DNA of 6,739 nt from Chloroflexia bacterium. Lineage in GTDB: Bacteria; Chloroflexota; Chloroflexia; Thermomicrobiales; UBA6265. Positions 6,317 to 6,739 of the stretch are shown here, one piece after another. Made by a program: the position numbers and the translations under genes. Position 1 is the stretch's first letter. Each line of letters begins with the position of its first letter. The stretch lies in NCBI GenBank assembly GCA_013696525.1, contig JACCYK010000295.1, positions 1 to 6,739 of the forward strand, in the 5' to 3' direction. The notes under the pieces are model-generated. The model saw only the letters and a list, made by a program, of their open reading frames with translations, had not been told where the DNA came from and searched no databases.

Positions 6317-6346
6317 AGCGCGTCCGCAACCCGCCGAGCTCATCCG

Positions 6347-6739
6347 TCACCGCCCGTGGGGTCCTGGGCCGGGGAACCGTGGTCGCCATTCCCGCTGGAC
6401 GCGAGCAATCTCGCGGAGAGGAACGGCGGCGAGCAAGATCGTGTAGGCGATCCCAGCCGCGATTCCGGCCGCGACGGACGTGGCGGCTGCTCCTCCAAGC
6501 GCCCCCGCCACGAGGGCGGCGAGCACGCCGGCCACCGCCGCGTTGATGACGCCGACCAGCACCGGGGTACTTGCCAGGACTCGGCCCGGAGTGACCCGGG
6601 CGCCGCGGCCCTCCGTCGGCAACACCCCGACCAAGTAGGTCTGCATCACACCGGCGATGTCGTCGTGGTGCGCGGTCATGAAGTATGGCTCCAGCTCTGG
6701 CGCCAGCTCCAGATAGGCGTGGCGCAGGCGGTTCATCCC
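6347..6739 (-). CDS. Uncharacterised protein with two membrane segments, 5' end beyond the window
   Basis: I cannot name this protein. The visible part from the ATG at 6736-6734 is 129 residues, but the frame is open to the window edge, and the first residues (MNRLRHAYLELAPELEPYF) already look like the middle of a conserved cytoplasmic domain. The true start is therefore probably further right, outside the window. Residues about 55-80 (TPVLVGVINAAVAGVLAALV) and 83-107 (AAATSVAAGIAAGIAYTILL) are two hydrophobic Ala/Gly/Val-rich helices joined by a very short Gly-Ala turn, a hairpin membrane anchor. A short basic, Pro-rich tail follows (REWRPRFPGPGPHGR). Acidic and aromatic residues dominate the N-terminal part, including HHDD at 23-26. 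It converges on the oxygenase gene with only 30 bases between the two stops and no clear terminator there. No functional link to the oxygenase is implied. Confidence 0.65.
   Translation of the reverse strand, partial: GMNRLRHAYLELAPELEPYFMTAHHDDIAGVMQTYLVGVLPTEGRGARVTPGRVLASTPVLVGVINAAVAGVLAALVAGALGGAAATSVAAGIAAGIAYTILLAAVPLREIARVQREWRPRFPGPGPHGR

Noticed and set aside
5582..6343. A 253-codon minus-strand open frame antisense to the Rieske oxygenase
   Set aside because: Its composition mirrors the reverse complement of the oxygenase codons, and no recognisable motif or ribosome site supports it.

Overview
The window is GC-rich with few intergenic bases, and its genes read like a Chloroflexota (Thermomicrobia/Sphaerobacter-like) or similar high-GC bacterial chromosome. 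That placement is an inference, mainly from the HTH plus STAND-ATPase regulator style, the small WNPD-type protein and the codon usage. No rRNA, tRNA, insertion sequence, CRISPR array or phage gene was found.

Layout from left to right. (1) Positions 1-1375, minus strand: a large regulator with an N-terminal XRE-type helix-turn-helix and a STAND/NB-ARC ATPase module. It runs off the left edge and its reading frame breaks at a run of five G (840-844). (2) Positions 1376-1545: a divergent promoter region. (3) A small uncharacterised protein (1546-1896) followed on the same strand by a class III PLP aminotransferase of GABA-transaminase type (1953-3242, very strong ribosome binding site). (4) A short membrane-anchored DUF5808-like protein on the minus strand (3304-3570). 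It converges on the aminotransferase, and a nested inverted repeat fills the gap between the two stops. (5) A divergent spacer (3571-3786), then prfA (release factor 1), which ends in a clear stem-loop terminator (4921-4979). (6) A Rieske non-haem iron oxygenase alpha subunit (5045-6316) with its own strong ribosome binding site. (7) A convergent, 5'-truncated gene for a protein with two membrane segments (6347-6739, minus strand).

The genes do not form one obvious pathway. prfA is a housekeeping gene. The aminotransferase and the Rieske oxygenase are both consistent with catabolism of amino or quaternary-ammonium compounds, but prfA and a terminator separate them and no ferredoxin/reductase or dehydrogenase partner is visible, so a joint pathway is not supported. 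No convincing new multi-gene system is seen. The best leads are the broken STAND regulator with a pentanucleotide repeat inside its coding sequence, the Rieske protein with glutamate at the usual bridging-aspartate position, and the unknown small gene ahead of the aminotransferase.
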